DNA from: Chloroflexota bacterium
Lineage (GTDB): Bacteria; Chloroflexota; Dehalococcoidia; Dehalococcoidales; JAHJRU01
Direction of reading: 5' to 3'
Length of the DNA stretch: 6,499 bases
Assembly (NCBI GenBank): GCA_018830745.1
Contig: JAHJRU010000158.1
Span: 1 to 6,499 of the forward strand
Part shown: positions 1 through 5,936 of the stretch, piece after piece
Numbering within the stretch: position 1 is the stretch's first letter
Layout of the letters: every line of letters begins with the position of its first letter
Program-made: the position numbers and the translations under genes
Notes under the pieces: model-generated
What the model saw: only the letters and a program-made list of their open reading frames with translations
The model's database searches: none
Told to the model about the DNA's origin: nothing

Positions 1-1
1 C

Positions 2-310
2 TACTCGTCACGTCCGGGGACGCGGGCAGCGCAAATGTCGCAGATGGTAACCGCTAAGATGAAGAAAGAGCGGAGCCGGAGGATGCTGGCTCTGGCAAAA
101 GAAAGCGGACAAAACTTTCACCGGCGGTTTTTAGGTCAGACCAGGGAAGTATTGTGGGAAAAGCAGGCCGCAGGTGTATGGTCGGGACTGACCGATAACT
201 ACATCCGCGTGTATACCAGAAACGGTGAGGACTTAACCAATCAGATAGTAGCTACCAGGCTGGCAGAGGTCAGCGGTGATGGGGTTCGGGGGGAGATAGG
301 GCTACCATAG
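2..310 (+). CDS. mtaB: tRNA methylthiotransferase, MiaB/MtaB family (3' end only)
   Basis: This is the C-terminal 102 codons of a radical-SAM methylthiotransferase; the frame is open to the left edge, so the gene begins outside the window. The first visible residues, YSSRPGTRAAQM, are the family signature at the end of the radical-SAM barrel (YS-RPGT-A). A Lys/Arg-rich helix and then a TRAM-type RNA-binding domain follow, beginning near GQTREVLWE and containing GLTDNYIRVY and ending GDGVRGEIG. Enzymes of this family add a methylthio group to modified adenosine 37 of tRNA in the cytoplasm, using two iron-sulfur clusters. The TRAM wording (GLTDNYIRV) is closer to MtaB (acting on t6A37) than to MiaB (acting on i6A37), but the cluster-binding cysteines lie outside the window and the subgroup is an inference. 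The stop is at 308-310, and the next gene follows after 48 bases on the same strand. Confidence 0.85.
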   Translation, partial: YSSRPGTRAAQMSQMVTAKMKKERSRRMLALAKESGQNFHRRFLGQTREVLWEKQAAGVWSGLTDNYIRVYTRNGEDLTNQIVATRLAEVSGDGVRGEIGLP

Positions 311-358
311 CCCACGGTTTCCTACGGCTGATTTAGCGTAAAGGAGCAATCGGAGAGC

Positions 359-1771
359 ATGAGTGATATCGAGCGCCATTTCTTGCATTCGTTTTTCTAT
401 CCAGAGAGCGTAGCGGTGGTGGGTGCCAGCAGCAACCAGAAGACGCTGAACTACAATTTTATAGCCAACCTGGTGAACCTGAAGTACCGGGGGAAGATTT
501 ACCCGGTGAATCCTAACGCCGAGGAGATTCTGGGTATGAAAGTCTACCCCAGCCTGAAGAATATAGAGGGGAACGTAGACCTGGCGGTTATTTCTGTTCC
601 GGTGACTAAGGCGCTGGATGTTCTTCGTGACTGTGTGGCTAAAAAGGTTAAAAACGTTGTCCTGATACCCGGTGGTTTCGCCGAAATTGGCGAGAGCGGC
701 CGGAGGCTGCAGGATGAAGTACTCCGCTTATTACGTGATAACGGCATCAGAGCTATTGGCCCGAATACTCTCAGCCCCATCAATGCCGACAACAATTTTA
801 CCGTCTCTTTCCGGTCCATCAAAAAGCTACCCCGGGGGAGAATCTCCTTTATCTTTCAGTCGGGACTGTATGACCCCCGGATAAACTGGCTGCTTTCGGA
901 GTTTCATATGTACCTGAGCAAGCTGATTGACCTGGGCAATAAGATGGACGTCAATGAGGTGGATGCTCTGGAGTATCTGGGGCAGGACCCGGAGACAGAG
1001 GTCATCGCTATGCACCTGGAGGGTATTGCCGGGGATGCCAGAGAGTTACTACGGCTTTTGAAGCGGATTTCCATGGAGAAGCCGGTAATCGTGCTAAAGT
1101 CAGGAAGGACCGAGGCGGGAGCTAAGGCAGCAGCTTCCCATACCGGCTCTATCATCAGAGCCAGCGATGCCGTTTTCGATGCCGCCTGCAAGCAGGCAGG
1201 AGTAGTGCGGGCGCAAAGCCTGGACGAATTCTTTGACCTGGCCAAGATTTTTGAATACCTTTATCCCATGAAGGGTAATCGGATTCACGTGTCCACGGGT
1301 CCCGGTGGGGAAGGGGTGTTGACTACGGACCAGTGTTACTATCATGGCCTCACCATGGCTAAGTTGGGTGAGGAGGCATACAACAAACTCCGCACCGTCT
1401 TTCCTCCGTGGGAGATAAGCGCCAATCCCCTTGACCTGGGTATTTGCGGGCAGTTTAACAGCGGGATGGACGTCGGCTCCGTGATTGTGGATGCTGTGGC
1501 GGGTGATGAAAATGTTGATTGCATTGCCTTGCAGGGAAGGATAGACCGTTTCATCAAGCCGGAAGAGTTCCTCAGGGTGGTCAGTGAGACCGTTAAGCGG
1601 GGAAAGCCGGTAGCAATCTGGATGACGGTGATGCCCCAGGGTGAAAACACTATCGTGGACCAGATGGAGGCCAGGCGGATACCGGTATTTCCCTCGGCGG
1701 AGCGAGCCATCCGGGCGCTGGCCGCCTTACACCGCTACTACGGGCTGAGGGAGGCGATAAGAGGGGAGTGA
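359..1771 (+). CDS. NDP-forming acyl-CoA synthetase (ACD family), alpha subunit
   Basis: This encodes a 470-residue protein of the ADP-forming acetyl/acyl-CoA synthetase superfamily, which converts acyl-CoA plus ADP and phosphate to acid, CoA and ATP, or the reverse. Residues 10-150 form the CoA-binding Rossmann domain (SVAVVGASS at 17-25, YPVNPN at 48-53, IPGGFAEIGE at 103-112, IGPNTL at 133-138). Residues 160-300 are the first ligase domain, with AAASHTGS around His261, which lines up with the phosphorylated active-site histidine of the family. Residues 310-460 are the second ligase domain (GPGGEGVLTTD at 314-324, NPLDLG at 356-361). The length matches a stand-alone alpha subunit; the ATP-grasp beta part is neither fused nor adjacent. 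The usual QSG-ALG-A-LDW stretch is replaced by QSGLYDPRINWLLSE at 167-181, and GPGGEG replaces the common NAGGPG. The ATG is preceded by AAGGAG at 341-346, 12 bases upstream. The acyl substrate cannot be read from the sequence. Confidence 0.85.
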   Translation: MSDIERHFLHSFFYPESVAVVGASSNQKTLNYNFIANLVNLKYRGKIYPVNPNAEEILGMKVYPSLKNIEGNVDLAVISVPVTKALDVLRDCVAKKVKNVVLIPGGFAEIGESGRRLQDEVLRLLRDNGIRAIGPNTLSPINADNNFTVSFRSIKKLPRGRISFIFQSGLYDPRINWLLSEFHMYLSKLIDLGNKMDVNEVDALEYLGQDPETEVIAMHLEGIAGDARELLRLLKRISMEKPVIVLKSGRTEAGAKAAASHTGSIIRASDAVFDAACKQAGVVRAQSLDEFFDLAKIFEYLYPMKGNRIHVSTGPGGEGVLTTDQCYYHGLTMAKLGEEAYNKLRTVFPPWEISANPLDLGICGQFNSGMDVGSVIVDAVAGDENVDCIALQGRIDRFIKPEEFLRVVSETVKRGKPVAIWMTVMPQGENTIVDQMEARRIPVFPSAERAIRALAALHRYYGLREAIRGE

Positions 1772-1781
1772 AGTCTAAGGA

Positions 1782-2639
1782 ATGAATACCCCTGAGTATA
1801 ATATAAAACCTCCCGATAGACCAGTGGAAACATGTTTACGCCAGATAGGTTTACGTATTTCGGGTGTAGGGGATTGCAGTAAAACTATAGGGCCATCAAG
1901 AATGAATCCACATACTACGCTTCCTCAAGGAGGAAGGGCTCCCGATTGGGGTGACCAATATTATTCCCTTATGGGTCACAGATCGTTTAGGAAGCTACTC
2001 AGACATATTCTAAGTCGGCGGAGTGGTGTGAGTAGGGAGGAGCTAATAAAGACCTGCGATGAACAAACTCTTGGAAAATACTTAACTTACTTGCACGAAG
2101 AAAGTGTGTGTAGTGAGGTAAATGGACTTTGGATAGTCAATCAAAAAATCGATAATTTTGGACCAACTTTTGAACGTTACATAGCCCTTGTAATGGAGAG
2201 GGAATTTGCGTGTCCAGCGGAATGGGGTATTGGGTTGGATAATTTTCCCTCAGGAGACTTCGACGTTTTAGCGGTGTGCCAATCCATTCTTAGCTATATC
2301 GAGTGTAAAACTACAAAACCGACGTCGATAACCGAAGATGAATTGAGTCAGTATATTAAAAGAGTACGTGACTTGGGCTCAAAACTTTCCATTTTACTGA
2401 TAGATACAGAGGACGATATTATTTCTCTAGCAGAAAGACTAAGGGATGTAATAGAAAAACTGCAAGGCGTTCCAAGTGGAATTAATATGCGATCTGGTAC
2501 AAAAAGGCAACCAGTTTGTCTGTTTTATCATGGGCAATATATCTTTGTAGCCAATAATCACCCTTCTGTTAAAACTGAATTGGGCATCTGCCTCAATTAC
2601 TATGGAAGGAATGTCAGCCGCGATCCCTTTCCAAAGTAA
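1782..2639 (+). CDS. Probable winged-helix plus PD-(D/E)XK nuclease-fold protein
   Basis: I do not recognise a named family. The 285-residue product has two recognisable parts. Residues 66-120 (SFRKLLRHIL through NGLWIVN) look like a winged-helix domain. Residues 127-210 carry the pattern of a PD-(D/E)XK (Mrr-like) nuclease core: a helix with Glu131, Asp159 and Asp161 in SGDFDVLAV, then the E-x-K pair Glu174 and Lys176 in SYIECK, and a following helix with Gln190 in LSQYIKR. A strand, LSILLID, comes next at 202-208. The core suggests DNA cleavage or a degenerate sensor; targets and partners are unknown. The gene is much A+T-richer than its neighbours (20/60 G+C in 2341-2400 against 31/60 in 1021-1080 and 41/60 in 4201-4260), suggesting transfer. 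The start is uncertain. The ATG at 1782 has only AAGG one base away; other in-frame ATGs are at 1902 and 1971. Residues 1-63 show no domain and may not be translated. It lies 10 bases after the synthetase gene. Confidence 0.6.
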   Translation: MNTPEYNIKPPDRPVETCLRQIGLRISGVGDCSKTIGPSRMNPHTTLPQGGRAPDWGDQYYSLMGHRSFRKLLRHILSRRSGVSREELIKTCDEQTLGKYLTYLHEESVCSEVNGLWIVNQKIDNFGPTFERYIALVMEREFACPAEWGIGLDNFPSGDFDVLAVCQSILSYIECKTTKPTSITEDELSQYIKRVRDLGSKLSILLIDTEDDIISLAERLRDVIEKLQGVPSGINMRSGTKRQPVCLFYHGQYIFVANNHPSVKTELGICLNYYGRNVSRDPFPK

Positions 2640-2718
2640 AAGAATTTGCTCTGTATTTATCGTGCTAATATTTTCCGGTTTACCTGTTTTACCACTAACA
2701 CGACTTGACCTTTTTGTT

Positions 2719-3081
2719 TTAAGTCTCTATCAGCGTTTCCTGACTGCCCAGTATCTCCTTGATGGAATCGGTGGGCATGAGGAAGTCTTCCTCGGAATAG
2801 GCAGGCTGGCTCATAATCCTGAGGTTTTCCAGCAGAGCGTGGAAGTTAATCGCCCAGCCTACGCCGAATGCCCGTTGGGTAAACACGCGGTCCTCGCTGG
2901 CGTTCCAGTAAGCCCCTTTGATTTTTTCCAGCGTAGGTAACCGGAAATCATAAGGTATGAAGCCTACTTTGCCGTGCCACTGCCTCTCTTCACCGGGCTT
3001 TTCCAGTTCCTGGCAAATGGCGGCTACCGCAACCGTAATGGCAGCTGTCTGGGCTAATCTAATAAACCATTCCCTGTGCAT
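2719..3081 (-). CDS. Small conserved protein resembling DUF5808
   Basis: This minus-strand gene encodes 120 residues of unknown function. The central block is distinctive: VPYDFR-like FIPYDFRLPTLEKIK at 41-55, AYWNASEDRVFTQR at 57-70 and AFGVGWAINF at 71-80. From memory this matches the 'YD-R-PT--R---WNP-D-R-FTP--FG-GW--N' pattern of DUF5808-type proteins seen in Chloroflexota and Actinomycetota; no database was searched. Residues 8-24 (RLAQTAAITVAVAAICQ) form a short, weakly hydrophobic helix that may touch the membrane, followed at once by a charged segment (ELEKPGEERQWHG). The tail after residue 90 is acidic and not recognised. The start is well supported: GGTGAGG lies eight bases before the ATG, and an extended -10 element on the same strand is about 50 bases upstream. 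It is divergent from the PEP carboxykinase gene and convergent with the nuclease-like gene. A plus-strand reading frame across the same DNA is judged a shadow. Confidence 0.65.
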   Translation of the reverse strand: MHREWFIRLAQTAAITVAVAAICQELEKPGEERQWHGKVGFIPYDFRLPTLEKIKGAYWNASEDRVFTQRAFGVGWAINFHALLENLRIMSQPAYSEEDFLMPTDSIKEILGSQETLIET

Positions 3082-3125
3082 TTCTTATTCCTCACCAGTA
3101 AAAAGCTCGGGAGCAATACGTATTA

Positions 3126-3138
3126 TATAATTATAGCA
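3126..3138. promoter_or_regulatory. Back-to-back -10 elements in a divergent intergenic region
   Basis: The ten bases 3126-3135, TATAATTATA, are a perfect palindrome that supplies a consensus -10 hexamer on both strands: 3126-3131 on the plus strand and 3135-3130 on the minus strand. The minus-strand copy is preceded by TGC (3138-3136), making an extended -10 (TGNTATAAT). The minus-strand start of transcription would fall near 3123, about 40 bases before the small DUF5808-like gene. The plus-strand copy would start near 3138, about 67 bases before the PEP carboxykinase gene. Neither strand has a good -35: the minus strand offers only TTCCCA at 18-base spacing and the plus strand none. The minus-strand promoter is the better supported. 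The two hexamers overlap, so they could not be opened at the same time. Confidence 0.45.
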
Positions 3139-3204
3139 TATTGGTATTTGGCATGGGAATCAGGTATCATATTCCTTTAGCAAATTACTAATATAGGCGG
3201 CGGT

Positions 3205-4704
3205 ATGGAGAAGATTTTCGGCCACGAGTTTAAACCCAAACGAATAATTGATAACCCTTCTGACGAGCAGCTCCGCGAGTGGGCACTAGAGCGTGGAGGG
3301 GTGGTGACCGAATTTGGCAACCTTTCCGTGGTAACTAAGGTGCGGAATAGAATTGCCAAGTTCACCGAGGTGGTGACGGGTGAGCCGGAACCGGAGGATG
3401 CCGCCCTGGTGGGTCGGGTGCTGGAGTTTCTCAGAGATAAGGAAGTGATTATGCTTGACCGGGTGATGTGCCAGGCGCCTGGATTCAAGAGAAACTGTCG
3501 CGTGTATGTTGTGGCTGATTATCCCCGCATACCGCTGATGTGGGGTAATACCCTTTTCCCTTCAGAAGGGGGCGAGCCCGATTTCGTCACCATTACTGTA
3601 GCGGATTGGCCGGAGAAAAAGACTCTGGTTTTTCCGGAGGAAGGGCTGACCATTATCATGGGCAGCGACTACAAGGGTGAAAACAAGAAAGCCATGCTTC
3701 GCCAGATAATGTACCGGGCAAAGCAGGAAGGCAATCTCGGGCTTCATGCCGCCAGCAAGGTGCTGCGGGTATTCCGCGATGGTCAATTAAAGGACTTCGG
3801 CTTTCTCCTTTTTGGGCTGAGCGGTACCGGAAAAACGTCCCTATCCTGCCATTCACACTGGCTGCGCTCTCCGGAGAGGGTGGTGATTCGCCAGGATGAT
3901 GTGGTGATACTGAAGCCCGATGGCAGCGCCATCGGCACCGAGGAATCTTTCTACCTTAAGACGGAAGGACTGGAACCCAGGGCTCAACCGCTTCTCTATG
4001 CCGCGGCGATAAGCCCCCGGGCGATACTGGAAAACGTGTGGGTGGAGCCGGACACCAGTAGGGTGGACTTCTTTAACTATACGCTGACCTCTAATGGCCG
4101 GGCGATGGTCAAAAGGCGCGATATTGCCTTTACTGATAGTGAGGTTGACCTGGAAAAGGTGAATTTTATAATCTTTATCACCCGGCGCCAGGACATAGTA
4201 CCACCGGTGGTCCGTCTCAGCCCGGAATGGGCGGCGGCGGCTTTCATGCTGGGTGAATCGATAGAGACCTCGGCGGGCGACCCTACCCAGGCAGGTAAGT
4301 CGTTGCGGGTAGTGGGCACCAATCCCTTTATCGTAGGCTCCGAGGAGGAGGAAGGAGAAATCTTTCTCAAAATCCTGCGGGATAACCCTGATATCCAGTG
4401 TTTCATGGTTAATACCGGCAAAGTGGGTGGGGCAGACATGGGGCAAAAGATAACTGTGTTTGATTCAGTGAAGATTATTGAGATGATTGCTCGCGATGAG
4501 ATTGTCTGGCAGAAGGACGATTTCTGGGGCTATGAGGTGCCGGTTCACATCCCGGGTATCGACTTAAGCCGGTTTGACCTGAATAATTACTATACGGAAA
4601 AAGAGATAGCGGAGCTGTCCGCGGAATTAAAGCGGGAAAGAATGGAATGGTTCTCTCAGTTTAAGCATCTCAACCATGATATCGTTAATACCCTGAGCCC
4701 CTGA
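3205..4704 (+). CDS. pckA: Phosphoenolpyruvate carboxykinase, ATP-type, divergent
   Basis: This 499-residue cytoplasmic enzyme would catalyse oxaloacetate plus ATP to phosphoenolpyruvate, CO2 and ADP, in gluconeogenesis or, in reverse, in anaplerosis. The C-terminal two thirds follow the family order: YKGENKKAM at 156-164 (usual YAGE-KKS, with Lys161/Lys162), LHAASK at 180-185 (usual MHCSAN, with His181 as metal ligand), the P-loop GLSGTGKTS at 204-212 (Lys210, Thr211), RQDD at 229-232 (usual GDDEHGW, Asp231/Asp232), ALLENV-like AILENVWV at 273-280, SNGRAMV with Arg299 near the substrate arginine, VPPVVRLSP at 332-340 and MVNTGKVGG at 401-409. It is shorter than the roughly 540 residues usual for bacterial forms. 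The N-terminal oxaloacetate motif TGRSPKDK is not recognisable; KVRNRIAKF at 45-53 sits in its place. The ribosome site is weak (AGGCGG at 3195-3200). Kinase-fold identity is firm; the exact substrate is less so. Confidence 0.85.
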   Translation: MEKIFGHEFKPKRIIDNPSDEQLREWALERGGVVTEFGNLSVVTKVRNRIAKFTEVVTGEPEPEDAALVGRVLEFLRDKEVIMLDRVMCQAPGFKRNCRVYVVADYPRIPLMWGNTLFPSEGGEPDFVTITVADWPEKKTLVFPEEGLTIIMGSDYKGENKKAMLRQIMYRAKQEGNLGLHAASKVLRVFRDGQLKDFGFLLFGLSGTGKTSLSCHSHWLRSPERVVIRQDDVVILKPDGSAIGTEESFYLKTEGLEPRAQPLLYAAAISPRAILENVWVEPDTSRVDFFNYTLTSNGRAMVKRRDIAFTDSEVDLEKVNFIIFITRRQDIVPPVVRLSPEWAAAAFMLGESIETSAGDPTQAGKSLRVVGTNPFIVGSEEEEGEIFLKILRDNPDIQCFMVNTGKVGGADMGQKITVFDSVKIIEMIARDEIVWQKDDFWGYEVPVHIPGIDLSRFDLNNYYTEKEIAELSAELKRERMEWFSQFKHLNHDIVNTLSP

Positions 4705-4709
4705 GGAGG

Positions 4710-4738
4710 TTGCCCCCTACGGTAATTAAGGCTATAAT
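4710..4738 (+). promoter_or_regulatory. Candidate promoter for the crotonase gene
   Basis: TTGCCC at 4710-4715 (four of six matches to TTGACA) and a perfect TATAAT at 4733-4738 are separated by exactly 17 bases, the optimal spacing for a housekeeping sigma-70-type promoter. It begins five bases after the PEP carboxykinase stop codon. Transcription would start near 4745 and give a leader of about 117 bases before the crotonase GTG. This implies that the crotonase can be expressed independently of the carboxykinase gene. Confidence 0.5.
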
Positions 4739-4744
4739 TACGCA

Positions 4745-4861
4745 GAATTACCGCATAGTCTAAAGAGGACTATGTGCTTAAGGGAGGGGTCACCCGCATA
4801 ATCGGTATCAGGGTTCGGAGTGCTTCGAACCAAATCATTAATTAAAGGAGGAATTGACAGA
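4745..4861 (+). other. Untranslated leader with two stem-loops
   Basis: The stretch between the candidate promoter and the crotonase start is noncoding and holds two clear inverted repeats. The first pairs CATAGTC (4754-4760) with GACTATG (4768-4774) around a 7-base loop, extendable by a G-T and a C-G pair to nine pairs. The second pairs GGTTCG (4812-4817) with CGAACC (4826-4831) around an 8-base loop and ends 12 bases before the ribosome site. Between them lies the small palindrome GGGTCACCC (4787-4795). Upstream, GGTAATT (4721-4727) and AATTACC (4746-4752) form a further inverted repeat that flanks the -10 element. Neither stem-loop is followed by a T run, so they are not ordinary terminators. 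I recognise no known riboswitch or T-box pattern. Confidence 0.35.
4844..4851 (+). promoter_or_regulatory. Strong ribosome binding site that fixes the crotonase start
   Basis: AAAGGAGG is a near-perfect Shine-Dalgarno sequence lying 10 bases before the in-frame GTG at 4862. The longer frame beginning with GTG at 4820 would place this site inside the coding region and has no ribosome site of its own. The site therefore favours the shorter, 330-residue protein. Confidence 0.8.
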
Positions 4862-5854
4862 GTGATTGGTGAAGACAACAGGAAGTCTCTGCGTAAACCG
4901 GAGGAGCTAAAGTACGTCGATTACGAGTGCAAGAATGGGGTAGCGTGGATTAAGTTCAATGAACCGGACAGACGCAATCCGCTCAGCCTGTACCGGGTGG
5001 AGGACATCAGAGAGGCGGTTTTAATAGCTGAGGACGATGATGATGCGGTGATAATCTGTTTTGCTGCCCCGGGGGGACCCCATTTCTCCGGCGGGGCTGA
5101 GATAAAGCCGTGGCGCTGGGGCAACGGCGTGGACTTCTTCCACAGTCACCGTTATTTCAAGCAGCCGATGTGGGAGAAATTATTCGATTGTAAGAAGCCT
5201 ACGGTAGCCGCGCTTCATGGCTACACCATCGGCTTTTGTCTGGAGACAATGCTGCGCTGTGACATTATTATTGCGGCTGAAGATACCATGATTGGCGAAC
5301 TGGAGATACAGTTCAGCTCCCCTTACGGGAACCAGAAAATTGCCCGCCTGGCCAATGAGAGAATACAGATGTGGTATTCCTATACCGGAGACCTGATGAA
5401 CGCTCAGGAGGCGCTGCACTGGGGTATAGTTAATAAAGTGGTGCCCACCGATAAGCTGGACGAGGCGATATATGACTTCTGCAATAAGCTGAGCCGGTGG
5501 TCGCCCACCGCTCTATGGTTTAACCGCTTAGCTATTAAATACGGGATGACCACCAACGAGAGAACCGGCGTACTGATAGAGGACCTGTTTGAAACCCTGC
5601 AGTCCACCACCCCGGACTGGGCGCAGGGGCTGCTGGCTTTCCAGTCTGAGCCGAGGCGGATGCCGGTATTTACCAACAAACTGCCCAAAGCCAGGGTTCC
5701 CGATATCACCCTGATGCCGGATACCAAGAAACCGATTATTGATACCAAGCAGATGTCCTACATCTTTGAGCCGGAGGAGCCTAATATAGGCGAGGAAGGC
5801 CAGTGGTTCGGTGAGAAGGGCCGGGATGAGGACTCCAGGCCCAAGAAAAAGTAA
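4862..5854 (+). CDS. Enoyl-CoA hydratase/isomerase (crotonase) family protein with C-terminal extension
   Basis: With the GTG start at 4862 the product has 330 residues. Residues 18-215 are a crotonase fold: VAWIKFNEPDRRNPLS at 27-42, the first oxyanion-hole segment HFSGGAEIKPW at 74-84, and the second, ALHGYTIGFCLETMLRCD, at 117-134. Glu128 and Glu148 (IGELEIQF) align with the two catalytic glutamates of enoyl-CoA hydratases, so hydration or a related general acid/base reaction on a CoA thioester is plausible. The hallmark P-GGT after the second glutamate is replaced by SSPYGNQKIARL. Residues 182-196 (QEALHWGIVNKVVPT) are the usual A--A---GLV--VVP helix. The protein is longer than the roughly 260 residues of typical hydratases: about 55 residues after 275 are a Pro/Lys/Glu-rich tail ending RPKKK with no recognised domain. 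The substrate is not identifiable; a beta-oxidation step or an aromatic ring-cleavage branch are both possible. Confidence 0.88.
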   Translation: MIGEDNRKSLRKPEELKYVDYECKNGVAWIKFNEPDRRNPLSLYRVEDIREAVLIAEDDDDAVIICFAAPGGPHFSGGAEIKPWRWGNGVDFFHSHRYFKQPMWEKLFDCKKPTVAALHGYTIGFCLETMLRCDIIIAAEDTMIGELEIQFSSPYGNQKIARLANERIQMWYSYTGDLMNAQEALHWGIVNKVVPTDKLDEAIYDFCNKLSRWSPTALWFNRLAIKYGMTTNERTGVLIEDLFETLQSTTPDWAQGLLAFQSEPRRMPVFTNKLPKARVPDITLMPDTKKPIIDTKQMSYIFEPEEPNIGEEGQWFGEKGRDEDSRPKKK

Positions 5855-5880
5855 AACATCTAACCCTGCGGACAATTGAT

Positions 5881-5912
5881 GCTGGCTCCGGGGCTTTTCC
5901 ACCGGGGCCAGC
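5881..5912 (+). terminator. GC-rich hairpin, possible transcription terminator
   Basis: Bases 5881-5891 pair with 5902-5912 to give an 11-bp stem (one T-G wobble) around a 10-base loop that contains TTTT. It lies 26 bases after the crotonase stop codon and 24 bases before comEA, a usual position for a terminator between unrelated transcripts. The stem is followed by TATCTGG rather than a T run. Termination efficiency by the intrinsic mechanism is therefore doubtful, and the hairpin might instead protect the 3' end of the message. Confidence 0.45.
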
Positions 5913-5936
5913 TATCTGGTACAGATTGTAAGCGGT

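Noticed and set aside
1797..1802. TATAAT as a promoter for the nuclease-like gene
   Set aside because: No -35 resembling TTGACA is found at 16-18 bases spacing. In A+T-rich DNA a lone hexamer is weak evidence, so it is mentioned only with the start-site question.
2640..2720. Terminator between the convergent genes, suggested by the T-rich stretch at 2711-2720
   Set aside because: No convincing stem precedes the T run on the plus strand, and none is found on the minus strand.
2602..2940. Plus-strand reading frame of 112 codons overlapping the end of the nuclease-like gene
   Set aside because: It lies antisense to the minus-strand gene that carries a conserved block, has no ribosome site, and its translation shows no recognisable domain.
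3853..4446. Minus-strand reading frame of 197 codons inside the PEP carboxykinase gene
   Set aside because: It is antisense to strongly recognisable kinase motifs, and the translation is Arg/His/Pro-rich without a domain, as expected of a shadow in G+C-rich coding DNA.
4781..4832. Possible tRNA, because of GGTTCG, TTCGAACC and a CCG-CATAAT-CGG stem
   Set aside because: The pieces do not fit a cloverleaf: there is no 5-bp arm around a 7-base T loop, no acceptor stem and no D arm. The inverted repeat alone explains the resemblance.
4820..4861. Longer crotonase start at GTG 4820
   Set aside because: There is no ribosome site before it, it falls inside the stem-loop at 4812-4831, and a near-perfect Shine-Dalgarno sequence at 4844-4851 points to the GTG at 4862.
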